From contig JAJPGV010000033.1 in NCBI GenBank assembly GCA_021325635.1, positions 1-64,000 on the forward strand: a stretch of DNA of 64,000 nucleotides, in the 5' to 3' direction. Below, piece by piece: positions 1-7,990 of this stretch. The stretch's first letter is position 1; each line of letters opens with the position of its first letter. The notes beneath the pieces are model-generated. The model made no database searches. It saw only the letters and a list, made by a program, of their open reading frames with translations, and was not told the origin of the DNA. A program made the translations under genes and the position numbers. This DNA is from Chloroflexota bacterium. GTDB taxonomy: Bacteria > Chloroflexota > JAJPGV01.

Positions 1-473
1 CCCAGCGCCGCGGCGCAGTCCAGGGCGATCCCGGCTTCCGAGCGGTCAGGCGGGCAGGCGACGCGCAGGTTGTGCGCAAAGCCGCGGCTGAGGTTGTTGG
101 GCCCAACCCGAATGGGGATGCCGGCCAACCAGGGGAGCATGCCAGCCGCGGGCGATCGCTCCAGGGTGATGGCTACGTCGTACCGGCCTCGACGGAGCGA
201 GGCGACACGCGGCTCGATCGTGCCACTCAGGTCGGGATTCCCCTCGATGGCCGGACGGGCATAGGCGCTGGTGGCGTAGTCGATGCGAGCCAAGGGGTAG
301 CGCCGGCGGATGGCGTCGACCATGGGCGTGCTGGAAAGCACGTCGCCCAGGCAGCAGCGCCGCAGGATCACAATGCTGGGATTGGGTGGTGGCACCGTGT
401 CCTGGCGGGAGGCCAGGCGGCCGGTGACGGCGCCCAGCACACGGCAGATCGCGGTGATCAGCTCTTCCCGCAC
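1..473 (-). CDS. Glycosyltransferase family 9 (heptosyltransferase-like), truncated by window edge
   Basis: Reading the minus strand leftwards gives an open frame that leaves the window at base 1, so only the N-terminal part is present. About 35 residues in, the segment IVILRRCCLGDVLSSTPMVD, followed by a Y-P-x-A-x-I-D-Y strand and later RVGPN, matches the N-terminal Rossmann half of ADP-heptose:LPS-type GT9 enzymes, which move an activated sugar onto a glycolipid or envelope polymer. The start is uncertain. An in-frame ATG lies at 512, but GTG at 473 is preceded by TACGCT and a 6-nt spacer, the leaderless pattern seen elsewhere in this window. It diverges from the next gene. The family call is firm, the sugar is unknown, and LPS should not be assumed. 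Confidence 0.72.
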   Translation of the reverse strand, partial: MREELITAICRVLGAVTGRLASRQDTVPPPNPSIVILRRCCLGDVLSSTPMVDAIRRRYPLARIDYATSAYARPAIEGNPDLSGTIEPRVASLRRGRYDVAITLERSPAAGMLPWLAGIPIRVGPNNLSRGFAHNLRVACPPDRSEAGIALDCAAAL

Positions 474-488
474 GTGTAGAGCGTACTC

Positions 489-1241
489 GTGAATCTGGTT
501 ACCCTTCGACATATGCATCGCTTCCGCGTGACGTTCGCCAAGGGGCTGGAGGTCCGCTACGTCTCGCACCTCGACCTCATGCGCACCTGGGAGCGGATTC
601 TGCGCCGCGCCGCAGTCCGCCTGGCGCACTCACAGGGCTTCAATCCCCGGCCTCGCCTGGTCTTCGCGGCTCCGCTGCCGCTCGGAACGACCAGCGAGGC
701 GGAGATCGTGGATGTCGACGTCGAAGACGATCTATCGGCGGCTGGCTTCGGCCAGCGCCTGCGTCCGGCTCTGCCGCCGGGAATCCAGGTCTCGTCAATC
801 GTGGAGGTCGGTTTGAGCCAGCCGGCGGTGATGGCTCAGATCCTCAGCTCGGACTACCTGGTGACCGTGCAAGCGCCGGGGCCGGCAGCCGAGGCGGAGG
901 CGCGAATCGCAGCCTTCGCTGACAGCCAGACGGTGCCCTATGAGCGCCTGCGCAAGGGCAAGAGCAAGCCCGCGGACATGCGGCCGGTCGTACTCGACCT
1001 TCGGCTCGATAGCCTCCAAGCTGGCATGGCTATCCTGTTCATGCGGCTGCGCATGGACCGCGAGGGGATGAGCGTTCGACCCGAAGAGGTGGTGCGGGCG
1101 CTCCATCCCGAGTGGATGGTGCTGAAGGTGCATCGCACGGCGCTGGCGCTCAGGCCGGAAGCGCCCGGACCGGCGGCGCCGGTCGCGGAGGAGGATCGTG
1201 CCCGCGAGCGGGTCCCGATAGGTGCTTCGCATGTCGCTTGA
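489..1241 (+). CDS. TIGR03936/DUF2344 family protein (radical-SAM-associated)
   Basis: A 250-residue protein whose N-terminus (RFRVTFAKGLEVRYVSHLDL, then RAAVRLAHSQGFNPRPRL) matches the DUF2344 family. In many bacteria this domain is fused to, or encoded beside, a B12-binding radical SAM protein near the RNase E/G and ribosomal protein L21/L27 genes. Here it stands alone, with no radical SAM gene adjacent in the window. GTG 489 is taken as the start; ATG 513 (MHRFRV) also fits the family and neither has a ribosome-binding site. The last 11 bases overlap argF, which suggests translational coupling. The biochemical function of the family is not established. Confidence 0.75.
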   Translation: MNLVTLRHMHRFRVTFAKGLEVRYVSHLDLMRTWERILRRAAVRLAHSQGFNPRPRLVFAAPLPLGTTSEAEIVDVDVEDDLSAAGFGQRLRPALPPGIQVSSIVEVGLSQPAVMAQILSSDYLVTVQAPGPAAEAEARIAAFADSQTVPYERLRKGKSKPADMRPVVLDLRLDSLQAGMAILFMRLRMDREGMSVRPEEVVRALHPEWMVLKVHRTALALRPEAPGPAAPVAEEDRARERVPIGASHVA

Positions 1242-2148
1242 GGCCAGGGACTTCCTATCTATCAATGACCTGAGCGCGGCGGAGCTCATCGAGCTGCTGG
1301 ATCTGGCTGACCGGCTGAAAAGGGGGGAGGCGAGCTCGGCGCTGGCCGGCAAGTCGGTTGCGCTGCTGTTCGAGCATCCATCACTGCGGACGCGCCTGAC
1401 CTTCGACCTGGCCGTCCAGCAGCTGGGGGGCTATTCCGTGTACATGGCTCCCAGCGAGGTCAGCCTGGGGGAGCGCGAGGCGGTGCCCGACGTGGCTCGC
1501 AACCTCGAACGCTGGGTGCAGTGCATCGTGGCCAGGGTGCGCTATCACTCGTCCCTGGTCGAGCTGGCCCAGGCGACGGCGGTGCCGGTGGTGAACGCGC
1601 TGAGCGATCGCGAGCATCCCTGCCAGGTGCTGGCCGACCTGCAGACCATGCGCGAGCATCTGGGCGATCTCCGCGGCCGGACGCTGCTGTACTGCGGGGA
1701 CGGGAACAACATGTGCCACTCGCTGCTGCTGGCCGGCGCCAAGCTGGGGATGAGCGTGTGGGTGGCTACACCGCCGGCCTTTCAACCTCGGCCTGAGTTC
1801 GTCACACTGGCACGCCGCGAAGCCGAGCGTACCGGAGCCAGCATCCGCGTCGAACGCGACCCGCAGGCGCTGGTGGCGGACGCCGACGCGCTCTACACCG
1901 ACGTGTGGGCCAGCATGGGCCAGGAAAGCGAGAAGGAGCAGCGGCGCCGCACCTTCCTGCCCTATCAGCTCAATCAGCAGCTGGTGGCCCGTGCCCATCC
2001 TGGGGCTTTGGTCATGCACTGCCTGCCGGCCCATCGGGGCGACGAGATTACGGACGAGGCTATCGACGGCCCCCAGTCTGTCGTCTTCGACCAGGCCGAG
2101 AACCGGCTCCACGCCCAGAAGGCTCTGCTGGCGCTGCTCCTGGGCTAA
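1231..2148 (+). CDS. argF: Ornithine carbamoyltransferase
   Basis: Transfers the carbamoyl group from carbamoyl phosphate to ornithine to give citrulline in arginine synthesis; cytoplasmic. The 305-residue length is normal. The carbamoyl-phosphate loop reads HPSLRTR (residues 49-55; a variant of the usual S-T-R-T-R), followed by HPCQVLADLQT, the D-G-N-N-M-C-H-S ornithine region, VWASMGQE and the catalytic MHCLPAHRG motif near the C-terminus. ATG 1231 is chosen because the protein then begins at the normal point; it overlaps the end of the preceding gene. argH lies 24 kb away in this window, so arginine genes are dispersed. The convergent YfhO gene ends 24 bases downstream. Confidence 0.95.
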   Translation: MSLEARDFLSINDLSAAELIELLDLADRLKRGEASSALAGKSVALLFEHPSLRTRLTFDLAVQQLGGYSVYMAPSEVSLGEREAVPDVARNLERWVQCIVARVRYHSSLVELAQATAVPVVNALSDREHPCQVLADLQTMREHLGDLRGRTLLYCGDGNNMCHSLLLAGAKLGMSVWVATPPAFQPRPEFVTLARREAERTGASIRVERDPQALVADADALYTDVWASMGQESEKEQRRRTFLPYQLNQQLVARAHPGALVMHCLPAHRGDEITDEAIDGPQSVVFDQAENRLHAQKALLALLLG

Positions 2149-2171
2149 GGCACCGACGGGCCGCGATGGGC

Positions 2172-5033
2172 CTACGCTTTGCGGCGATCGAGCAGCGCCG
2201 TGACGAGCAGCGCTGCCAGGCAGGCGAACACGGAGGCCAGGGAGAGGGCCATGCCCAGCTGCATGCTGCCCGGCTTGAACCGGAACTCGACGCGGTGCCG
2301 TCCGGCTGGGACACGCACGGCCTGGAACAGGACGTCCGCCGCGAGCGGATGCTGCGGCTGGCCGTCGACGGTCACCTGCCAGCCGGGATAGTAGCTCTGC
2401 GACAGCAGCAAGAAGCCGTCGGCGTCGGACTGCGTGGTGAAGGCCATGTCTTCGGGTGCGAAGGCGTCCACCGTGACGCGGTCCGCGGATGCGGGCGGCG
2501 TGCTTTCGGACCATGAGGCTGGGACCGCGAACGGCTGGCTGGGCAGCAGCCGCCGCAGCTTGCTCACAATGCGGCCCAGCAGCGAGGTGCTGGGTGGTGG
2601 CTGAGGATTGACCTCGACAGTGGCCGTCGAGGCGGGATCGAAGTCACCGGAGCCCATGATGCCGGCAGCCTCTTCGGGGCTCCGGACAATCCGGCCGTCG
2701 TGGACCATGAACGCCGGCCCCATGGCAGCGGGGTTCTGGTAGATCTTCACGTCGCCGCTGTACACTCGCGGCCACTCCGGGCCGTCCACCATCAGGGGTG
2801 AATAGGCCGTGCCTGCACCGTCGTCGATGAGGGCCAGGCCGTTGACGTACAGGTCGGCGTTGGCGGTTACGGTGACCGTGAGCGAGCGTACGTCGATCGG
2901 CGCGTCCAGCCTCGCGATGGTGAGATGCGTCGGCGGCAGGCTGGGATCGGGCAGCGTCCCGAAGTCCGGCCCGGCGGCGGATATGGCCACGGAGCGGCTG
3001 TTGCCCTGGCCGTCGCTCAGCGTCACGCCGCCCACCGGCTCATCGGCAGCCAGAGGGACGACGCCGCGCGCCGCGCTGACGATGCCGATGGAAGTTGCCC
3101 TCACGGGATTGTTGAGCTGGAGCGAGACCTTCGATACGTGCGGCGCTAGGTGAACGAACGAGGATAGGTCGTAGCGCACCCCGTTGGCGGCCTTGTCGCC
3201 GATGGCGTCCATGATCACGTAGCGCACGTTGGCCAGGCTCAGCAAGGCTTGGTTGGGCAGCCATTTGAGAACGAACCGGATTCGGTCGTCGGGAGCGCTC
3301 GGTACCCCGGTGAGGAGATCCTTGAAGATGACGTAGCGGCTCAGCGGCAGGAGGCCGCCGTCGTAGCCGTCGAGCGTGGCCAGCCCTTCCGCCATGGGGG
3401 TGTTGGGCTCCAGGATCTGCCGGAGCTTGTAGTCACGCAGGTAGTCCAGAATGTCCGCTTCGCTCAGCTCGTGACCGAACTGCTGCCGCACCTGGGCTTC
3501 GATGCCCGGCGCGTACTCGTCACGGGCTACGCTGAGGATCCGGAAGGGCTGGTCCTGCTTCTGCAGGAAGGACGGCGTGTCCACCGGGGTGGTGAACACC
3601 TGACTGGGGGTGGGGTGATTGTAGTCAAGGCTCTGGCCGCCCAGCCAGAGCTCGACCAGCACGAGGCCAATGGCCGCGGCGCCAAAGCCGGCTGAGGCTC
3701 GTCGCTGGCGGCGCTCGTACTCGCCCAACCGCTCCCGCCACCCGCTAGGCGGTGGACCGAATACGCGGATAGCGCTGAAGACCAGAACGAGGCTGGCCAG
3801 GCCAAAGAGGGTCCAGGTGACGATCGTCGATCGTGGCGGCAGCACTTGCGTGTGGGCGCCGGCGGCGGCGAGGGCGGCGGCAAGCACCAGCAGCAGCGAC
3901 AGCGGCCGCCAGTTGCGCTTGGGTCCGGCGGCCAACAGTGCGTTGAGGCCCAGCCCTGCCAGCACGGCCAGGCTGAAGCTGGACACCAGCAGCCAGCGCG
4001 CTGGGACACGGAACAGGTTGAGTCCGGGCAGATAGCGGAACAGGAAGGGATAGGCCGGCTCCTGCGGGCCGAGGGCCAGCACCAGAGCGGCGACCGCCAG
4101 GAGGCTGAAGAAGAGTGTGTGGCGCTGGCGCGCATAGAGCAGCGCTGCCGCCGCCAGCACGAGTCCGGCTACGCTGACGTAGCCCAGGAACTCCGAGTTG
4201 CCCGGCACGGTCACCAGGTCACGGTTCCAGAACGGTGGCAGGATAGCGTTGAGCAGCAGCGTGCCTTTCAGCGAGCCGTTGGCTGCCTCGGCGTAGGTGA
4301 GACCGTTGCCGCGAATGCCCCACGAGTTCATCTCCGCCGTGGGGACCAGCTGCGCCGCCGACAGCCCGGTTCCGATGGCCAGCAGCGCGCCGGCCACGAT
4401 CAGGTTCATGGGAATAGCCGACAGCCCTCGCCGCCTGGCGCTCAGCAGCGTGGTGAACACCGCGTACAGCAGCAGCGTCACCAGCATGAAGTACGACTCC
4501 TGGGTATGTCCGGCCAGGAACTGCAGGGCAATGACCAGCGCTCCCAGTGGGATGTAGGTGAGACGCCGTCCCGAGACGGCCTTGTCCCAGCACAGCAGCA
4601 GGGCGGGCAGCCAGATGGCTGCGCTGAGCTGGTTCAGGTGATCCAGCTGGCCGCCCAGGAACCCGCCCAGGGCGAAGATGACGGCGCTCAACAGCGCGCC
4701 CGCGCGGCCCACTCGCAGCGATTGCCGGGCGAACAGGTAGGTGAAGAGTCCGCCCAGGAAGACGTGCAGCAGCAGCGACCAGTTGTAGGCCGCCGGCTCG
4801 CTCAGGACGTAGAACAGGGCGGTTGGCGGGTACAGCAGTGAGCTCTGGATATTGGCCAGGAAGGGCGCGCCGCCGAAGATGTCGGGATTCCACAGCGGCA
4901 AACGGCCGTGCTCGACGGCTTGGCGCGCATAGACGCGATAGGGAAAGAAGTAATCGAGGATGTCCAGCCCCGCCAGCGTGCGGTCCATGAGCAGCTTCCA
5001 GAAGAAGCCGGCGACCAGTCCGGCAAGGACCAA
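2172..5033 (-). CDS. YfhO-family polytopic membrane protein (GT-C-like)
   Basis: A very long (about 950 residues) membrane protein. After an N-terminal hydrophobic segment it shows FPYRVYARQAVEHGRLPLWN and IFGGAPFLANIQSSLLYPP, typical of YfhO proteins, which resemble GT-C glycosyltransferases such as dolichyl-phosphate-mannose protein mannosyltransferases. About ten hydrophobic segments follow in the first 450 residues, then a long extracytoplasmic region and a final C-terminal hydrophobic helix before DRRKA. It lies 132 bases downstream of a dolichol-phosphate-sugar-synthase-like glycosyltransferase on the same strand, so a lipid-linked sugar made by that enzyme and used here is a reasonable inference. 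The start is unclear: there is no in-frame ATG or GTG after the upstream gene, and TTG 5033 is the only standard codon. Confidence 0.82.
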   Translation of the reverse strand: MVLAGLVAGFFWKLLMDRTLAGLDILDYFFPYRVYARQAVEHGRLPLWNPDIFGGAPFLANIQSSLLYPPTALFYVLSEPAAYNWSLLLHVFLGGLFTYLFARQSLRVGRAGALLSAVIFALGGFLGGQLDHLNQLSAAIWLPALLLCWDKAVSGRRLTYIPLGALVIALQFLAGHTQESYFMLVTLLLYAVFTTLLSARRRGLSAIPMNLIVAGALLAIGTGLSAAQLVPTAEMNSWGIRGNGLTYAEAANGSLKGTLLLNAILPPFWNRDLVTVPGNSEFLGYVSVAGLVLAAAALLYARQRHTLFFSLLAVAALVLALGPQEPAYPFLFRYLPGLNLFRVPARWLLVSSFSLAVLAGLGLNALLAAGPKRNWRPLSLLLVLAAALAAAGAHTQVLPPRSTIVTWTLFGLASLVLVFSAIRVFGPPPSGWRERLGEYERRQRRASAGFGAAAIGLVLVELWLGGQSLDYNHPTPSQVFTTPVDTPSFLQKQDQPFRILSVARDEYAPGIEAQVRQQFGHELSEADILDYLRDYKLRQILEPNTPMAEGLATLDGYDGGLLPLSRYVIFKDLLTGVPSAPDDRIRFVLKWLPNQALLSLANVRYVIMDAIGDKAANGVRYDLSSFVHLAPHVSKVSLQLNNPVRATSIGIVSAARGVVPLAADEPVGGVTLSDGQGNSRSVAISAAGPDFGTLPDPSLPPTHLTIARLDAPIDVRSLTVTVTANADLYVNGLALIDDGAGTAYSPLMVDGPEWPRVYSGDVKIYQNPAAMGPAFMVHDGRIVRSPEEAAGIMGSGDFDPASTATVEVNPQPPPSTSLLGRIVSKLRRLLPSQPFAVPASWSESTPPASADRVTVDAFAPEDMAFTTQSDADGFLLLSQSYYPGWQVTVDGQPQHPLAADVLFQAVRVPAGRHRVEFRFKPGSMQLGMALSLASVFACLAALLVTALLDRRKA

Positions 5034-5165
5034 CGGTACCCACAGGCCGTGATCGGCCAGCCACGACCCTACTGAGGCGGGACTGCGGGCGGTTGGCGAC
5101 CTCCCTATGCTGGCTGCGCTGTCGGAGCTGTTGGTGGGCTCTAGGCTAGGGCCGGACGTGGCCGG

Positions 5166-5855
5166 TCAATCCATGAACCGGTATTTGGCCAGCGTCTTGA
5201 AGGCCTCCCAGCCATCCTGCCAGGTGATCTTCTTGCCCTCGCTGTATTCCCGGCTCATGTAGCTGATTGGCACTTCGTAGATGTGGATGCCGCGCTTGAG
5301 GATCTTGGCCGTCACTTCCGGCTCGAAGTCGAAGCGCTGGCACTTGAGATCGATCTCGCGAAGCACATCCATGCCGAACAGCTTGTAACAGGTCTCCATG
5401 TCCGTGAGGTTGGTGTTGTAAATGACGTTGGTCAGCCAGGTGAGGAGCTTGTTGCCGACCGTGGTCCAGTAATAGCCGGTACGATGTCCGCCCAGGAAGC
5501 GCGAACCATAGACGACCCTGGCCCGTCCTTTGAGGAACGGTTCCAGCAGGTTGTGAAATTCCTCGGGCTCGTACTCCAGGTCGGCGTCCTGGATCACCAG
5601 CGCATCGCCGGTTGCTTTAGAGATGCCATAACGGACCGCCGTCCCTTTGCCGCGGTTGCGGTCCATGTAGTAGATAACGGTGTTCTGGAGGGAGGGCTCC
5701 AGTTCCTTGAGGATGTCCCGCGTGCCGTCGGTCGACCCATCATCGACGATGATCAGCTCTTTGTCGATCTGCACCGACTGGACCTTATCGATGATCTGAC
5801 GAATAGTCGGCCGCTCGTTGTACACGGGCATGACCACCGACAGCTTGAGACTCAT
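5166..5855 (-). CDS. Glycosyltransferase family 2, dolichyl-/polyprenyl-phosphate sugar synthase-like
   Basis: A 229-residue soluble GT2 enzyme. It opens with LSVVMPVYNERPTIRQII, carries IIVDDGSTDGTRDIL, a QDADLEYEP metal-binding segment and GSRFLGGHR, then TDMETCYKLF, all typical of DPM1-like enzymes that load a sugar from a nucleotide onto a polyprenyl phosphate. There is no C-terminal membrane anchor of the GtrB type. ATG 5855 begins the normal MSLKLSVVMP start; a TTG nine bases upstream is also in frame. A TATAAT box lies at 5868-5873 on the same strand, so the leader would be only a few bases. YfhO follows downstream and is the likely user of the lipid-linked sugar. Confidence 0.88.
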   Translation of the reverse strand: MSLKLSVVMPVYNERPTIRQIIDKVQSVQIDKELIIVDDGSTDGTRDILKELEPSLQNTVIYYMDRNRGKGTAVRYGISKATGDALVIQDADLEYEPEEFHNLLEPFLKGRARVVYGSRFLGGHRTGYYWTTVGNKLLTWLTNVIYNTNLTDMETCYKLFGMDVLREIDLKCQRFDFEPEVTAKILKRGIHIYEVPISYMSREYSEGKKITWQDGWEAFKTLAKYRFMD

Positions 5856-5867
5856 TACCCGCAAGCG

Positions 5868-5873
5868 ATTATA
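5868..5873 (-). promoter_or_regulatory. -10 box (TATAAT) of the GT2 gene
   Basis: TATAAT read on the minus strand, with 12 nt between it and ATG 5855 and 3 nt to the alternative TTG. No convincing -35 element is seen. The predicted 5' leader is a few nucleotides at most. Confidence 0.5.
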
Positions 5874-5905
5874 CGGCTAAGGGATCGTGATTGCGAGATC
5901 GTTCG

Positions 5906-5930
5906 CCTTTCGGCCCGTATTCCCGAAAGG
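5906..5930. terminator. Inverted repeat between rpmB and the GT2 gene
   Basis: CCTTTCGG (5906-5913) and CCGAAAGG (5923-5930) form a perfect 8-bp stem with a 9-nt loop in the 134-base gap downstream of rpmB. There is no T-run, so this may be a weak or Rho-assisted terminator rather than a classic intrinsic one. Confidence 0.35.
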
Positions 5931-6006
5931 GATCCTTGTCGAGGCCGGATCGGGATCCCTTGCTCGACGCTCGGATGGGCGGCCTCGCGGTTGGGCGATT
6001 GCGCCC

Positions 6007-6225
6007 TTAGCGGGTCTTGGCGACCTTCTGGGCGGTGCGCAGACAGCGGGTGCAGACGTTGATCTGCAGCGACCGGCCGTCGATGCTGACCGTGTGGCGT
6101 TGGATGTTGGGGCGCCACATGCGCTTGGTGCGTGGCGCGCGCATAGCCCAGCCACCACCGTGCTGGTGCTGAATGTTCTGTCCGAACTGCGGCCGTTTAC
6201 CGCAGATGTCACATCTTCCGCTCAA
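6007..6225 (-). CDS. rpmB: 50S ribosomal protein L28
   Basis: A 72-residue basic ribosomal protein beginning MSGRCDICGKRPQFGQNIQH, with WRPNIQRHTVSIDGR in the middle and NVCTRCLRTAQKV at the end. Cys5/Cys8 and the second C-x-x-C pair form the zinc-binding version of L28 found in many Gram-positive and Chloroflexota-type bacteria. It starts with TTG. It is divergent from the fakA-like gene, an adjacency conserved in Firmicutes and related groups. Confidence 0.95.
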   Translation of the reverse strand: MSGRCDICGKRPQFGQNIQHQHGGGWAMRAPRTKRMWRPNIQRHTVSIDGRSLQINVCTRCLRTAQKVAKTR

Positions 6226-6327
6226 TTTCGCCTGGTCCTTCTGCTATCATGCGCCGGACTGCGAGCCACCCGCCACCACACCCGCTGCCGGGAGTGCATT
6301 TCGCAGGGGAGAGGGCCGCTAACGACG

Positions 6328-7965
6328 TTGAAGGGTAGCACACGCCGCCCGCGCCTGCCAGCAGAAACCGCCCGCCAGCTTCTCGACATGGTCGAGAGCG
6401 GCCGCCGCTGCGTTGCGGATGAGCTGGCCGTCATCAATGGGCTGAACGTGTTCCCCGTGCCCGACGGCGATACCGGCACAAACATGCTGGCCACGCTCGA
6501 TGAGGCGCTGGCCGAGGCTCGCGAGGCCAGCAGCCCGGCCGAGGCTGCTCGAGGGCTGGCCGCCGGAGCGATGATGGGATCGCGCGGCAATTCCGGCGTC
6601 ATCCTGGCCCAGGTATTCCAGGCGCTCAGCGAGACGGTGGATCGGTGGCCAGATGAGACGGCCGAGGCTGGCCTGCAGGCCAACCACTTGGCGGCGACGG
6701 TCATTCGGGCGCGCGAGCTGGCCTACGGCGCCGTCAGCAATCCCATCGAAGGCACCATGCTGTCGGTGCTGTCGGCCTTAGCCCAAGCAGCCGCGCAGGA
6801 TGCGTCTGTCGCACCGAGCGCACTGCTGGGGCAGCTGCTTGGCGTGGCCGAGGCGGCGGTAGCGCGGACGCCGGAGCAGCTGCCCATTCTGGCCGAGGCC
6901 GGGGTGATCGATTCGGGTGGCTATGGCCTGTTGCAGATGCTGCGGGGGTGGTACGTCAGTCTGCGCGGCCAGGCCGCCCCGCGGCTTGGACCCCTGCTGG
7001 GCATCGAGCGAGTGCGCGAGCTCACGGCGGCGGGCCAGGGCCGGCCAGCGGAGCTGCTCCCCCATGCGACCGGCGGCTACGGCTACTGCGTGACCCTGCT
7101 GGTGGAAGCGGACGCGGAGCACGAGCCGGCCGTCCGGCAGCGGCTGTCGGACGTTGGCAGCTCCGTGCTGGTCAGCGCCGCCGCCGGCCGCATCAAGCTG
7201 CACGCGCACGTTCCCGACCCGCGGGTGGTGGAGAAGCTGGCGGCGCAGCTGGGATCGCTGCTGAGCTCCGAGATCTCGAACATCGATGAGCAGATGGGCT
7301 TGGTGCCTGCCGGCTCGCTGCCGATTGTCGCCGTGACGCTTGGCGCCGGCCTCGAGCGAGTCTTCCGGGGACTGGGCGCGGCGGTGGTGCAAGGCGGGCC
7401 GGGCCGGAATCCCAGCACCAGGGATCTGGCCACGGCTGCCCGCGACCGGCTCACAGATGCCGACGACGCGGCGATCTTCCTGCTGCCGAACAACGGCAAC
7501 GTGCTGGCAGCCGCCCGGCAGGCGGCCGCTGCCGAGCCGCGCCTCCTGGTGGTGCCCGCCACGAACGTCGCGCAAGGTGTGGCGGCGGTGCTGGCGTATG
7601 AAGCCGGCGCGACCTCCGACTCAAACTTGAAGCGCATGACTGGCGCCTGCGGAGCGGTAACGTACGTCGAGCTCGTGGAAGCGGTGCGATCGGCTCGCAT
7701 CGGCGGCGTGCCGGTCGAGCCGGGCGACGTGATGGTCATGCTCGACGGCAGCCTTGTGGGCGTTGGTGAGGCTGGGCTGTCGGCGCTGATCGAGCGCCTG
7801 CGCGCCGGCTCGTTCGAGCTTGTCACCATCTACTGGGGCAGTGGTGGATCGCGCGAGGGCGCCGCGGAGCTACGGGCCCGGCTGGCCGGGGCTCTGCCGG
7901 GACTGGAAGTCGAGGCAGTAGAAGGAAATCAGCCGTACGCGCGCTATCTCCTGTCTTTGGAATGA
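6328..7965 (+). CDS. DAK2/DegV-type kinase (FakA/YloV-like)
   Basis: A 545-residue protein of the family whose studied member, FakA, phosphorylates fatty acids bound to a FakB (DegV) partner. The N-terminal DAK2 domain shows NVFPVPDGDTGTNM (residues about 40-53), MMGSRGNSGVILAQ and NPIEGTMLSV, the nucleotide and metal-binding segments. The middle and C-terminal parts (GYGYCVTLL, FLLPNNGNVLAAARQA, MLDGSLVGVG) match the rest of FakA. No ATG or GTG fits the family N-terminus; TTG 6328, 13 bases after GGGGAGAGGG, gives the expected length. The frame stays open further upstream but that part is antisense to rpmB. The common Asp23/YloU gene is absent here, and recG follows, as in many genomes. No FakB gene is in the window. 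Confidence 0.85.
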   Translation: MKGSTRRPRLPAETARQLLDMVESGRRCVADELAVINGLNVFPVPDGDTGTNMLATLDEALAEAREASSPAEAARGLAAGAMMGSRGNSGVILAQVFQALSETVDRWPDETAEAGLQANHLAATVIRARELAYGAVSNPIEGTMLSVLSALAQAAAQDASVAPSALLGQLLGVAEAAVARTPEQLPILAEAGVIDSGGYGLLQMLRGWYVSLRGQAAPRLGPLLGIERVRELTAAGQGRPAELLPHATGGYGYCVTLLVEADAEHEPAVRQRLSDVGSSVLVSAAAGRIKLHAHVPDPRVVEKLAAQLGSLLSSEISNIDEQMGLVPAGSLPIVAVTLGAGLERVFRGLGAAVVQGGPGRNPSTRDLATAARDRLTDADDAAIFLLPNNGNVLAAARQAAAAEPRLLVVPATNVAQGVAAVLAYEAGATSDSNLKRMTGACGAVTYVELVEAVRSARIGGVPVEPGDVMVMLDGSLVGVGEAGLSALIERLRAGSFELVTIYWGSGGSREGAAELRARLAGALPGLEVEAVEGNQPYARYLLSLE

Positions 7966-7990
7966 GGCTGCGAGCAGACAGTCGAGCTGA

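Noticed and set aside
1381-2514. 377-codon minus-strand open frame opposite argF
   Set aside because: argF is unambiguous on the plus strand. The opposite frame has no recognisable domain and crosses into the YfhO gene in another frame.
3846-4841. 331-codon plus-strand open frame opposite the YfhO gene
   Set aside because: Low-complexity Gln/Gly/Arg composition, typical of the complement of a GC-rich membrane protein gene.
5887-6327. N-terminal extension of the fakA-like frame by 147 codons
   Set aside because: It is antisense to rpmB and lies outside the family length; TTG 6328 restores the expected N-terminus.
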